Source of the DNA: Enterococcus larvae
Lineage (GTDB): Bacteria; Bacillota; Bacilli; Lactobacillales; Enterococcaceae
Assembly (NCBI RefSeq): GCF_017830045.1
Contig: NZ_JAEDXU010000002.1
Location: 124,001 to 188,000 of the forward strand
DNA: 64,000 nucleotides
Direction: 5' to 3'
The notes under the pieces are model-generated. The model did no database searches and was not told the origin of the DNA. It worked only from the letters and a program-made list of their open reading frames with translations. Both the position numbers and the translations under genes were made by a program. Shown piece after piece: positions 28,309 through 37,232 of this stretch (its first letter is position 1; the number at the start of each line of letters is the position of its first letter).

Positions 28309-28637
28309 GTAAGGGGTAATAGAAATTCCCTAATAATCCTGTAGAAGCCATACAGGGGAATAGTGAACGATGCGAAGACGCATTGAAGACGGAAGCCGTG
28401 CTGGCAAACAAGAAAGGAACGTGGGAATTTGAGCAACTCCTTACTAACTGAATACGGTCTGGCAAGTGTTTAAACGATGAAGGGTTGAGTGGACATAAGA
28501 ACCTCAATTCAGATGTGTATGAAGAAGAGAAGAAAAACACTTGTCAGACTATTTTTGTGGGATCAAATACCTAACTAATCATAATTGAACAGAGGGACAA
28601 CAGCGGCTGCGACAAAAAGTGTCAGCAGTTTTTTTAT
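28309..28637 (+). ncRNA. Candidate structured non-coding RNA of about 330 nt
   Basis: Between a good promoter and a T-rich terminator lies a stretch with no convincing ORF but many hairpins: CCTGTA/TACAGG (~28341-28359) inside ATTCC/GGAAT, ATGCG-AAGA-CGCAT, ACGG-AAG-CCGT, TTGAG/CTCAA, and a long-range stem GTCTGGCAAGTGTTT/AAACACTTGTCAGAC enclosing ~75 nt. The terminator is CTGCGACA/TGTCAGCAG plus seven T (to 28636). I could not match it to RNase P, SRP, tmRNA, 6S or a known riboswitch. The next gene is 115 bp downstream of the terminator, so an independent RNA is favoured. Confidence 0.5.
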
Positions 28638-28751
28638 TTTCTCGGTACTTTATTTTTATCAGAGGAGCTCATTGGTAAATAGAAACAGTTCTTCTTTTCT
28701 ATCTGGGCTTTTTATTATATACTTGTTAGGAGTTATAATGGAGGGATAGAT

Positions 28752-29144
28752 ATGAATGTTCATGTAACACGCAGGACGGGCTTTTATGGAATGGCTACTC
28801 CGATCAAAGTGTTAAAGAATGGAGAACCCTGCTTTATGATTGCGAATAATACAACAAAAACGATTGAAGTATCTGAAGCTGAAGCAGAATTACAGGTCCG
28901 ATTTTATTTTTTAGGCAGTGACACATTCTATTTGAAAAATGATGGATTAGACAAAGAAATAGAAATTACGATGAGTCCGATTTTACTCTCTAATTATCTA
29001 GTGTTTTTCTTTCTGATGCTTATGATTCCGCTTGTGGGGATGTCAATTGCAGCGATTCTGATTTTTGTGCTGCTATACTTTATCTTTTTGTTTTTTATGT
29101 TAAAAAAAGCATATGTGATCAAGGAGATCGATGATGGGGCATAA
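28752..29144 (+). CDS. Small membrane protein linked to the CBS-domain gene
   Basis: Protein of 130 residues with a polar N-terminal ~70 residues (TPIKVLKNGEPCFMI, LDKEIEITMSP) and two hydrophobic segments (about 80-97 and 98-120), then a short charged tail. No named family. It shares its plan with the protein at 17653. The start ATG follows GGAGGG, and the stop overlaps the next gene by 14 bp, indicating coupled translation. Confidence 0.75.
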   Translation: MNVHVTRRTGFYGMATPIKVLKNGEPCFMIANNTTKTIEVSEAEAELQVRFYFLGSDTFYLKNDGLDKEIEITMSPILLSNYLVFFFLMLMIPLVGMSIAAILIFVLLYFIFLFFMLKKAYVIKEIDDGA

Positions 29145-29832
29145 CGCAGAACAGTTTTTGAACAGCTTTAATCGAATTGAAAAGTGGCTGAAGGAACAGC
29201 TGAATAATCCTTCCGGTATGGGATTCAGTGAAATGACCAGAAGAATGGCTAAGAAAAAGCAATCACAGGTAGCTCCATTGGAAAATGATTTGCTGCAGCT
29301 GGCACAGCTGCGCAATGCAATTGTCCATGAACGAGTTTCCAAAGATTTTGTCATTGCTGAGCCGAATGAATGGGCTGTGACGCGTATCCTTTCTATTGAG
29401 GAGCAGTTGATTGCTCCTGAAAAGGTACTGCCAAGATTTTCAAAGCATGTTACCGGGTTCGAAATGAATATTTCTTTGAAGGAAATTCTCAAAATCGTTG
29501 CGAAAAAGCAATACTCTCAATTTCCTATTTACCATTCAGGACACTTTAAAGGATTGATCACAGTGAGAGGTCTGGGCATTTGGATGGCCGTTGAAAGTGT
29601 GAATAGTGGCGGAAATATTCATTTAGAGGGGAAAACCGCCGGAGACCTTCTAACCGATAATTACAAGCAAGGAAACTATCAATTTGTTGATAAGGAAACA
29701 AATGTCTACCAGGTGGAAGAGATGTTTGAAACACGTGTTCGTCTGGAGGCTGTGCTCATTACAAAGGATGGTGATCCTAATGGCAACTTGCTGGGGATCA
29801 TTCGTCCAAGAGATTTGTATGAACACAACTAA
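29131..29832 (+). CDS. CBS-domain protein
   Basis: Soluble protein of 233 residues. The N-terminal half is helical and charged (RNAIVHERVSKDFV resembles HEPN-like helices). The C-terminal half is a pair of CBS motifs (ILKIVAKKQYSQFPIYHSGHFKGLITVRGL, then LEAVLITKDGDPNGNLLGIIRPRDL). CBS pairs usually bind adenine nucleotides. Start is one of two adjacent ATGs at 29131/29134 after AAGGAG. The combination of an RxxxH-type helical region with CBS is notable, but the catalytic status is unproven. Confidence 0.85.
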   Translation: MMGHNAEQFLNSFNRIEKWLKEQLNNPSGMGFSEMTRRMAKKKQSQVAPLENDLLQLAQLRNAIVHERVSKDFVIAEPNEWAVTRILSIEEQLIAPEKVLPRFSKHVTGFEMNISLKEILKIVAKKQYSQFPIYHSGHFKGLITVRGLGIWMAVESVNSGGNIHLEGKTAGDLLTDNYKQGNYQFVDKETNVYQVEEMFETRVRLEAVLITKDGDPNGNLLGIIRPRDLYEHN

Positions 29833-29954
29833 ATGGATACTTGGAATAGAACGGCTATTGTAAAAATATTCGGGCAATTGCTCTTCATTGCGTAAGGAAA
29901 TATTTGGTACGATTCATTCATATGAATACGACGAAAAAGAAAAACAAAAGTATT

Positions 29955-29980
29955 GCTATTGAAAAACGCAGTTCAATAGC
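29955..29980 (+). other. Hairpin in the leader of lspA
   Basis: GCTATTGA pairs with TCAATAGC. The 216-bp gap also repeats CGATTCAT-type motifs (TACGATTCATTCATATG and GTGCGATTCATATGG). No T tract follows, so it looks like a leader structure. Confidence 0.35.
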
Positions 29981-30048
29981 CGCTTATCGCGTAATGTTCT
30001 ATTTCGTGCGATTCATATGGACAATAATGGTGTAAAGGAATGATTTAG

Positions 30049-30519
30049 TTGTTAGCTATATATCTGATTGTTAGTGCATTGATTGTAGGACTTGATCAGT
30101 GGACAAAGTATTTAACGGTAGCCAATATTCAATTGGGAGAAACGAAGGATTTTATTCCAGGATTTCTTTCTTTTACCTATATTAGAAACACTGGTGGCGC
30201 ATGGAGCATCTTAGAAGGAAAAATGATGTTCTTTTATATCATGACAGTGGTAGTTGTAGCTGTGCTGCTTTACTTGCTGGTAAAAAATATCAAAAGCAGT
30301 AAATGGTTTACGATTGGGCTAAGTTTGATTTTAGCAGGAGCAATAGGGAATTTTATTGACCGTCTGCGTTTAGGTTTTGTAGTGGATATGTTCAAAACAG
30401 AATTTATTGATTTTCCGATTTTTAATGTGGCAGACATGTCTTTAGTGATTGGTGTGGCCTGTGTGTTCATCTATTTGATTTTGGATGAGCGAGCGTCAAA
30501 AAATAAAGCAAAGTCATAA
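30049..30519 (+). CDS. lspA: Lipoprotein signal peptidase II
   Basis: Membrane aspartyl protease of 156 residues that cleaves prolipoprotein signal peptides after lipidation. Four membrane segments are visible. The catalytic aspartates lie in GNFIDRLRLGFVVD and FNVADMS. The start is a TTG (AAAGGAATG upstream), supported by the family start LxxYLIVSALIVGLDQWTK. The neighbour rluD follows 48 bp later, the usual order. Clients in this window include the lipoproteins at 47566 and 52911. Confidence 0.96.
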   Translation: MLAIYLIVSALIVGLDQWTKYLTVANIQLGETKDFIPGFLSFTYIRNTGGAWSILEGKMMFFYIMTVVVVAVLLYLLVKNIKSSKWFTIGLSLILAGAIGNFIDRLRLGFVVDMFKTEFIDFPIFNVADMSLVIGVACVFIYLILDERASKNKAKS

Positions 30520-30567
30520 GAACACTTTGATAAGTGAGTATTATGAAGAAATGAAGGATGGCAAAGT

Positions 30568-31470
30568 ATGGAACAAATAAATGTAACAATAAAAGATGAA
30601 AAGGGTAGGATCGATAAGGTGTTGAGTGAGCGAGTAAGCTATTCGAGATCGCAGATCCAGCTATGGCTGAAGGAACAGATGGTTACTGTAAATGGAGAAG
30701 TCGTTCGTTCAAACTACAAGGTAAAGAACGGCGATGAGGTTGAAATAAAGATTCCTGAGCCTGTGGAATTGGTTATTGAAGCGGAAGATATTCCTTTGAC
30801 AGTTGTCTATGAGGATCAAGATGTTGCAGTGATCGATAAGCCGCAGGGGATGGTTGTCCATCCGGCTGCCGGTCATGCCAATGGAACATTAGTCAATGCC
30901 TTGATGTATCATATCAAAGACCTATCCTCTATAAACGGTGTGATTCGTCCCGGGATCGTTCATCGAATCGACAAGGATACCTCCGGACTTCTGATGGTAG
31001 CAAAAAATGATAAAGCACATGAATCATTGGCTGAGCAGTTGAAAGAAAAAACCTCTGTCAGAAAATATCTGGCGTTGGTTCATGGAGAAATCGGTCACGA
31101 TAAAGGTGAAATCGATGCTCCGATTGGTCGATCAAAAGCGGATCGGAAAATGCAGGATGTGATAGAAAACGGCAAACCGGCTGTTACACATTTTGAAGTG
31201 GTTGAACGCTTTAAGGATTATACCTTGATCGAGCTACAGCTTGAAACTGGTCGAACACACCAAATTCGTGTTCATATGAAATATATTGGCCACCCAGTAG
31301 CAGGAGATCCGTTATACGGACCAAGAAGAACGCTGAAGGGGAATGGTCAGTTTCTTCATGCGAAGACACTAGGCTTTGTTCACCCAACAACAGGGGAGTA
31401 TATGGAGTTCAATTCTCCAATCCCTGAAGTCTTCGAAAAAACTTTAGAGCAATTAAGAAATAATCATTGA
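30568..31470 (+). CDS. rluD: RluD-type 23S rRNA pseudouridine synthase
   Basis: RluA/RluD family enzyme of 300 residues. An S4 RNA-binding domain lies at about residues 13-60 (RIDKVLSERVSYSRSQIQLWL). The catalytic motif HRIDKDTSGLLMVAK contains the nucleophilic aspartate, and RTHQIRVHMKYIGHPVAGD follows. ATG after AAGGATGG. It is the gene immediately before the pyr leader, as in many Firmicutes. The exact target uridines are inferred from family only. Confidence 0.93.
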   Translation: MEQINVTIKDEKGRIDKVLSERVSYSRSQIQLWLKEQMVTVNGEVVRSNYKVKNGDEVEIKIPEPVELVIEAEDIPLTVVYEDQDVAVIDKPQGMVVHPAAGHANGTLVNALMYHIKDLSSINGVIRPGIVHRIDKDTSGLLMVAKNDKAHESLAEQLKEKTSVRKYLALVHGEIGHDKGEIDAPIGRSKADRKMQDVIENGKPAVTHFEVVERFKDYTLIELQLETGRTHQIRVHMKYIGHPVAGDPLYGPRRTLKGNGQFLHAKTLGFVHPTTGEYMEFNSPIPEVFEKTLEQLRNNH

Positions 31471-31520
31471 TTTATTATTGATTAAGAGGTAAACTGTCCC
31501 TAGTTGAATATTATTCCTTT

Positions 31521-31657
31521 AAGAGTAGTCCCGTGAGGCTAAGAAGGACACATGCAGATGTAATCAGGTGCGCTTGATGTTGGTCTGTATGTATTACAGT
31601 ATACTTTTGTAAACTAGTAAGCTAATCCTCCTGCCTTCTTGGGCAGGAGTTTTTTTA
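31521..31657 (+). promoter_or_regulatory. PyrR-dependent attenuator of the pyr operon
   Basis: AGTCCCGTGAGGCTAAGAAG followed by GACA (31526-31549) matches the PyrR-binding loop (AGUCC..GAGGCU..AAGG). About 80 bp later CTCCTGCC/GGGCAGGAG with seven T (31628-31657) is the terminator. PyrR bound to UMP stabilises the loop and favours termination. This is the only PyrR site I see; the pyrR-pyrP and pyrP-pyrB gaps lack it. Confidence 0.85.
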
Positions 31658-31730
31658 TTGTTCCGGACAGCTCTGAATCTAAAGGAACAACAGGAATAAA
31701 TACTATCAAAATAAAGCGTCAATTATATAA

Positions 31731-32285
<555 letters not shown>

Positions 32286-32298
32286 AGAAAATGGGATA

Positions 32299-32336
32299 TG
32301 TCTGAAAACCTTCAATAGGTTGAAAATTTTCAGACA
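32299..32336 (+). other. Hairpin between pyrR and pyrP
   Basis: TGTCTGAAAA pairs with TTTTCAGACA, with an inner ACCT/AGGT. There is no T tract and no PyrR loop, so it is more likely a processing or stability element than an attenuator. Confidence 0.5.
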
Positions 32337-32380
32337 CAATCTAAAATCAATCGTTGAATAGAGAGTTGGATGGAAGATAA

Positions 32381-33694
32381 ATGGAAGAGAAGAAGTTTAG
32401 AAATACAGATGTTGTACTGGATATTCATGATAAGCCGGAGCCCTTACAGTGGCTGGGCTTGAGTTTGCAGCATTTGTTTACAATGTTTGGCGCAAATGTA
32501 TTGGTACCGATATTAACTGGGCTAGAACCTAGTATTGCCTTGTTCAGTTCAGGTGTTGGCACATTGCTGTACATCTTGATTACAAAAGGAGCTGTCCCTG
32601 CTTATCTGGGAAGCAGCTTTGCATTTATTTCAGCCATCAATGCGCTAATGGCAACTCAAGGATATCCTGCAGTAGCACAGGGAATCGTTTATGCGGGAAT
32701 TGTTTATCTGATTGTTGCACTAGTTATTGCAAAGATTGGCTCTGACTGGATCAATACGATGCTGCCGCCAGTAGTTGTCGGTCCTGTAATCATGGTTATC
32801 GGTCTAGGGCTGGCGTCAACTGCTTCAAATCAGGCGATGTACAGAACCTTGGCAAGCGGTGAGTCTGTTTACGACAGCAAATATTTTATGGTGGCATTAT
32901 TCACATTAGGAATCACTATTTTCTTCAATATGTATCTAAAGGGATTTATGAGCTTGATTCCGATTCTGTTAGGCATTGTTTCAGGCTATGTCTTTGCACT
33001 GATCGTAGGGATTGTTGATCTGACACCGGTATCTGAAGCTGCTTGGTTCAGCTTGCCGGCATTCCAGATTCCTTTTGTTGATTACGATGTAAGCTTCTCA
33101 CTAGCAGCCCTAACAAGTATGGCGCCTATCGCTTTCGTTACAATGACGGAGCACATGGGGCACTTGATGGTTTTAAGCAAAATCACAAAAAGAGACTTCT
33201 TTAAATCTCCTGGACTGAATAAAACTTTGCTTGCAGATGGATTATCAACGATCATTGGAGGCTTTACAGGAGGACCGCCTACAACTAGCTATGGAGAAAA
33301 TATCGGAGTACTGGCAATTACAAAAGTACACAGTGTTTATGTCATCGGTGGTGCTGCAGTTCTGGCTATTTTAGCAGGCTTTATTGGTAAAATCAGCGCT
33401 TTGATTTTAAGTATCCCGACACCGGTCATCGGCGGAATCAGCTTTCTTCTATTCGGAGTTATTGCTTCTAGTGGGCTGCGTATCCTGATTGACAATAAGG
33501 TTGATTATGATCAAAAGCGTAACTTAGTAATCACTTCTGCAATCATGGTTATTGGTATCGGTGGCGCCTATCTGAAAATCGGTGGTTTCGAACTAACAAG
33601 CATGGCGCTTGCTACAGTCTTAGGAATCGTGTTGAATCTGGTATTGCCAAAACATGCCCGAAGCGAAGAAATTCAAAATGAAGTAGATATTTGA
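32381..33694 (+). CDS. pyrP: Uracil permease
   Basis: NCS2/UraA-type proton symporter of 437 residues with about 14 hydrophobic segments. MFGANVLVPILTG near the N-terminus, the TSMAPIAFVTMTEHMGH stretch with the proton/substrate Glu and GGPPTTSYGENIG are hallmark motifs of uracil permeases. Co-transcribed with pyrR and pyrB, so regulated by uracil nucleotides. The ribosome site is GGATGG upstream of the ATG. Confidence 0.95.
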   Translation: MEEKKFRNTDVVLDIHDKPEPLQWLGLSLQHLFTMFGANVLVPILTGLEPSIALFSSGVGTLLYILITKGAVPAYLGSSFAFISAINALMATQGYPAVAQGIVYAGIVYLIVALVIAKIGSDWINTMLPPVVVGPVIMVIGLGLASTASNQAMYRTLASGESVYDSKYFMVALFTLGITIFFNMYLKGFMSLIPILLGIVSGYVFALIVGIVDLTPVSEAAWFSLPAFQIPFVDYDVSFSLAALTSMAPIAFVTMTEHMGHLMVLSKITKRDFFKSPGLNKTLLADGLSTIIGGFTGGPPTTSYGENIGVLAITKVHSVYVIGGAAVLAILAGFIGKISALILSIPTPVIGGISFLLFGVIASSGLRILIDNKVDYDQKRNLVITSAIMVIGIGGAYLKIGGFELTSMALATVLGIVLNLVLPKHARSEEIQNEVDI

Positions 33695-33748
33695 TTAGAT
33701 TGTTTTATAAAGAAGTGGGTGTGTACTAAAACCACTCATTTGTAACCA

Positions 33749-33917
33749 TGGAAATAAAAACAAAACAGATGAGCCAATTTTTAGTTACAAAATACTCAAG
33801 GAGGACCATTATTCTAGTCGATTTATCGACGTAGAGATACTGGATAGCGGACCTCAAAAAATGAAATAAAAACAAAACAGATGAACCGATTTTTATTTAC
33901 AAAATACTCAAGGAGGA
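33749..33917 (+). repeat. Duplicated leader segment in front of pyrB (112-bp period)
   Basis: A ~58-bp segment is repeated at 33749-33806 and 33861-33917: AAATAAAAACAAAACAGATG, then CAATTTTTAGTTACAAAATA versus CGATTTTTATTTACAAAATA, then CTCAAGGAGGA. Each copy includes a full ribosome site; only the second precedes a start codon (pyrB). Between them GTCGAT-TT-ATCGAC makes a tight hairpin (33818-33831). Confidence 0.85.
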
Positions 33918-33924
33918 ATGACGA

Positions 33925-34851
33925 ATGATTCATACATCGGAGCGTGTCAGCTTAAAACATCTGCTGACAGTTGAAGCACTAAGTGATCAAGAAGTGATGG
34001 GGTTGATTCGACGAGGGCAGGAGTTCAAAAAGGGAGCTGTCTGGCAATCGGCGGGGAAACAATATTTCGCAACGAACCTTTTTTTTGAAAATAGTACGCG
34101 AACACACAAGAGCTTTGATGTTGCAGAAAAGAAGCTGGGGCTTGAGGTCATAGAATTTGAAGCGAGCACCAGTTCTGTTCAAAAGGGTGAAACATTGTAT
34201 GATACGGTTCTGACCATGTCAGCTATCGGAGTAGATGTTGCAGTCATTCGTCACGGGGAAGAGAATTACTACGACGAGTTGATTCAAAGCAAGACGATTC
34301 AGTGCTCGATCATCAACGGTGGAGACGGAAGCGGACAGCATCCGACACAGTGTCTGCTTGATCTGATGACGATCTATGAAGAATTTGGTCATTTTGAAGG
34401 CCTGAAGGTGGCTATCGTTGGGGATTTAACTCACTCCAGAGTAGCAAAATCAAACATGCAGATGCTGAAAAGGCTGGGAGCAGAGATATTTTTCTCTGGT
34501 CCGGAAGAATGGTATGACCCTCAGTTTGACGTTTATGGTGTATACGAACAACTAGATGACATTGTAGAAAAAGTCGATGTCATGATGCTTCTTCGTGTAC
34601 AGCATGAGCGCCATGACGGAACAGAGAGCTTTTCAAAGGAAGGGTACCATCAGCAATACGGGTTATCTGTCGAACGGGCAAGACGCTTGAAAAAGAAAGC
34701 AATCATCATGCATCCGGCACCCATCAACAGAGATGTGGAGCTGGCAGATTCACTGGTTGAGAGCATCCAGTCAAGAATCATTCAGCAGATGAGTAATGGT
34801 GTTTATATGAGAATGGCTATTTTAGAAGCTGTACTAGCAGGAAAGGTGTAG
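33925..34851 (+). CDS. pyrB: Aspartate carbamoyltransferase catalytic chain
   Basis: Catalyses carbamoyl phosphate + aspartate to carbamoyl aspartate. Protein of 308 residues. [15 protein letters not shown] (carbamoyl-phosphate loop), [12 protein letters not shown] and [11 protein letters not shown] are intact. No pyrI regulatory chain is nearby, as normal for Firmicutes. ATG after AAGGAGG in the second copy of a duplicated leader. Confidence 0.97.
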   Translation: MIHTSERVSLKHLLTVEALSDQEVMGLIRRGQEFKKGAVWQSAGKQYFATNLFFENSTRTHKSFDVAEKKLGLEVIEFEASTSSVQKGETLYDTVLTMSAIGVDVAVIRHGEENYYDELIQSKTIQCSIINGGDGSGQHPTQCLLDLMTIYEEFGHFEGLKVAIVGDLTHSRVAKSNMQMLKRLGAEIFFSGPEEWYDPQFDVYGVYEQLDDIVEKVDVMMLLRVQHERHDGTESFSKEGYHQQYGLSVERARRLKKKAIIMHPAPINRDVELADSLVESIQSRIIQQMSNGVYMRMAILEAVLAGKV

Positions 34852-34860
34852 GTGGCAAGT

Positions 34861-36144
34861 ATGAAAACATTGATAAAAAACGGGAAAATCGTAGAAAAAA
34901 ATAATGAATTGACAGAAGCTTCTGTATGGATTGAGGATGGTAAGGTCTTCGCAATTGGAAAATCCTTTAACGAAGCACAATTTGATACAGTTTATGATGC
35001 AAAGGGACAGTTGATCACACCGGGATTGGTTGATGTTCATGTGCATTTAAGAGAACCGGGATTTACGTATAAGGAAACGATTGAAACTGGAAGCAAGGCT
35101 GCTGCAAGAGGCGGATTTACTACAGTCTGTGCAATGCCGAATTTGAATCCTGTACCCGACACAGCTGAAAAGCTTCAGGAAATCTACGATATCATTCAAA
35201 AGGATGCAATCGTGAAAGTGTTGCAGTACGCACCAATTACAGAAGAGCTGCGCAGTGAGCGCTTGACGGATCAAAAAGCATTGAAGGAAGCTGGGGCTTT
35301 CGCATTTACTAATGACGGTGTAGGGGTTCAGACTGCCGGGACAATGTATCTGGCAATGAAGGAGGCTGCTGCAAATAACATGGCTCTTGTTGCCCATACA
35401 GAAGATGAGTCATTACTATTTGGCGGCGTGATGCACGAAGGCGAAATATCCAAGAAGCTGGGGCTGCCTGGAATCCTTAGTGCAACAGAAGCTTCTCAGA
35501 TCGCCAGAGATATCACACTAGCAAAGGAAACAGGCGCACACTACCATGTCTGTCACGTATCGACAGAGGAAAGTGTACGTGTGATTCGTGATGCGAAACG
35601 TGCAGGGATTCATGTTACTGCTGAGGTTTCTCCCCACCATCTCTTGTTGATCGATGAAGATATTCCTGAGGATAACGGGTTCTGGAAGATGAATCCTCCA
35701 CTAAGAGGAAAGGCGGATAGACAAGCGCTGATCGATGGTCTGATTGATGGAACAATCGATTGCATTGCCACAGACCATGCCCCTCACGGGTTAGAAGAAA
35801 AAAATCAAACCTTCTTGAAAGCACCATTTGGTATTGTAGGTAGTGAAACAGCCTTTCAATTGATTTACACACACTTTGTTGAAACAGGGAAATTCACATT
35901 AGAACAGGTCGTTGACTGGATGGCAGTGAAGCCGGCGGCAATCTTCGGACTGAATGCTGGAACGTTGAAAATCGGTGGAGCTGCAGACATTGCGGTGTTC
36001 GATTTATCACTGGAAGAAGCAATTGATGACCAGAAGTTTGAATCTAAAGCAGTCAATACCCCGTTCGTCGGTTGGAAAGTCAAAGGAAATACGCTAATGA
36101 CTTTCGTAGATGGAAAGCTGGCATGGGCTAAGGAGGAAGTGTGA
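34861..36144 (+). CDS. pyrC: Dihydroorotase
   Basis: Zinc amidohydrolase of 427 residues that cyclises carbamoyl aspartate. Metal motif [10 protein letters not shown], then [27 protein letters not shown] near residue 305 carries the catalytic Asp. I start at ATG 34861 ([11 protein letters not shown], conserved), with AGGTGG just upstream; a GTG at 34852, directly after the pyrB stop, is an alternative. It overlaps carA by four bases. Confidence 0.96.
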   Translation: MKTLIKNGKIVEKNNELTEASVWIEDGKVFAIGKSFNEAQFDTVYDAKGQLITPGLVDVHVHLREPGFTYKETIETGSKAAARGGFTTVCAMPNLNPVPDTAEKLQEIYDIIQKDAIVKVLQYAPITEELRSERLTDQKALKEAGAFAFTNDGVGVQTAGTMYLAMKEAAANNMALVAHTEDESLLFGGVMHEGEISKKLGLPGILSATEASQIARDITLAKETGAHYHVCHVSTEESVRVIRDAKRAGIHVTAEVSPHHLLLIDEDIPEDNGFWKMNPPLRGKADRQALIDGLIDGTIDCIATDHAPHGLEEKNQTFLKAPFGIVGSETAFQLIYTHFVETGKFTLEQVVDWMAVKPAAIFGLNAGTLKIGGAADIAVFDLSLEEAIDDQKFESKAVNTPFVGWKVKGNTLMTFVDGKLAWAKEEV

Positions 36145-37232
36145 CGTTGAAACGATTACTTATTTTAGAAGATGGAACGGTCTTTGAAGGAAAAGCCTTC
36201 GGAGCAGAAGCAAATGTAGTAGGCGAAGTCGTATTTACAACAAGTATGACTGGCTATCAGGAAACAATCACTGACCAAAGCTTTAACGGTCAGATCATCA
36301 CATTCACTTATCCTATGGTAGGAAATTATGGAATCAATCGTGATGACTATGAATCTATCGCTCCGACCTGTAAAGGAGTGGTAGTAAAAGAATTTGCTCG
36401 TCTGGCTTCTAACTGGAGGAATCAGCTTACCTTAGATGAATTTCTAAAGCGTAAAGGGATTCCCGGAATTGCGGGAATCGATACACGTGCATTGACAAAG
36501 AAACTCCGTTCAGCAGGAACAATGAAGGGAATGCTGGTGGATAAAGGTGACGAACTAAATCACTTGTTTGATCAGTTGAAGGCAACTGTACTGCCTCACA
36601 ATCAAGTGGCGCAGGTTTCTACAACAAAACCGTACCCAAGTCCGGGTGTAGGCAGAAATGTCGTTGTTGTGGATTTTGGACTGAAGCACAGTATCTTGCG
36701 AGAGCTGTCAAAAAGACATTGTAACCTGACTGTTCTTCCGTATAACACTGATGCTCAGACGATTCTTGATCTGCATCCAGATGGTGTGATGCTGACCAAT
36801 GGACCAGGGGACCCGAAAGATGTGCCGGGAGCAATTGAAATGATTCAGCAGATTCAGGGGAAAGTGCCGATTTTCGGTATTTGTCTGGGGCACCAGCTGT
36901 TTTCATTGGCTAATGGAGCCGACACGTACAAAATGAAGTTCGGTCACCGAGGTCTGAATCATCCGGTTCGAGAAATTGCGACAGGACGAATTGATTTTAC
37001 TTCCCAAAATCATGGGTACGCAGTGGATGAAAACACAATCGATCCTGAAAAACTAATGGTCACTCATATTGAAATCAATGATGGTACAGTTGAAGGGGTC
37101 AGACATAGAGAGTTCCCTGCGTTTACTGTTCAATACCATCCAGATGCTGCACCTGGTCCACATGACGGGCTGCATCTTTTCGATGAATTTATGGAATTAA
37201 TGGATGCATGGAAGGAGCAGAGAAATGCCTAA
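36141..37232 (+). CDS. carA: Carbamoyl-phosphate synthase small subunit, pyrimidine-specific
   Basis: Glutaminase subunit of 363 residues (also named pyrAA). The N-terminal CPSase domain begins [14 protein letters not shown]. The class I amidotransferase domain has [12 protein letters not shown] with the nucleophilic Cys and HPDAAPGP with the catalytic His. It starts at GTG overlapping the pyrC stop (GTGA); the TTG two codons later (LKRLL) is better spaced from GGAGG and is possible. Overlaps the frame leading into carB. Confidence 0.95.
   Translation: MTLKRLLILEDGTVFEGKAFGAEANVVGEVVFTTSMTGYQETITDQSFNGQIITFTYPMVGNYGINRDDYESIAPTCKGVVVKEFARLASNWRNQLTLDEFLKRKGIPGIAGIDTRALTKKLRSAGTMKGMLVDKGDELNHLFDQLKATVLPHNQVAQVSTTKPYPSPGVGRNVVVVDFGLKHSILRELSKRHCNLTVLPYNTDAQTILDLHPDGVMLTNGPGDPKDVPGAIEMIQQIQGKVPIFGICLGHQLFSLANGADTYKMKFGHRGLNHPVREIATGRIDFTSQNHGYAVDENTIDPEKLMVTHIEINDGTVEGVRHREFPAFTVQYHPDAAPGPHDGLHLFDEFMELMDAWKEQRNA

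Noticed and set aside
28309-28637. RNase P RNA, 6S RNA, tmRNA, SRP RNA or cobalamin riboswitch
   Set aside because: The GAGGAAAGUC and ACAGAA cores of RNase P, the end-to-end pairing of 6S, a tRNA-like CCA end, the SRP GNAR/GGAA helix and the B12 box were not found.
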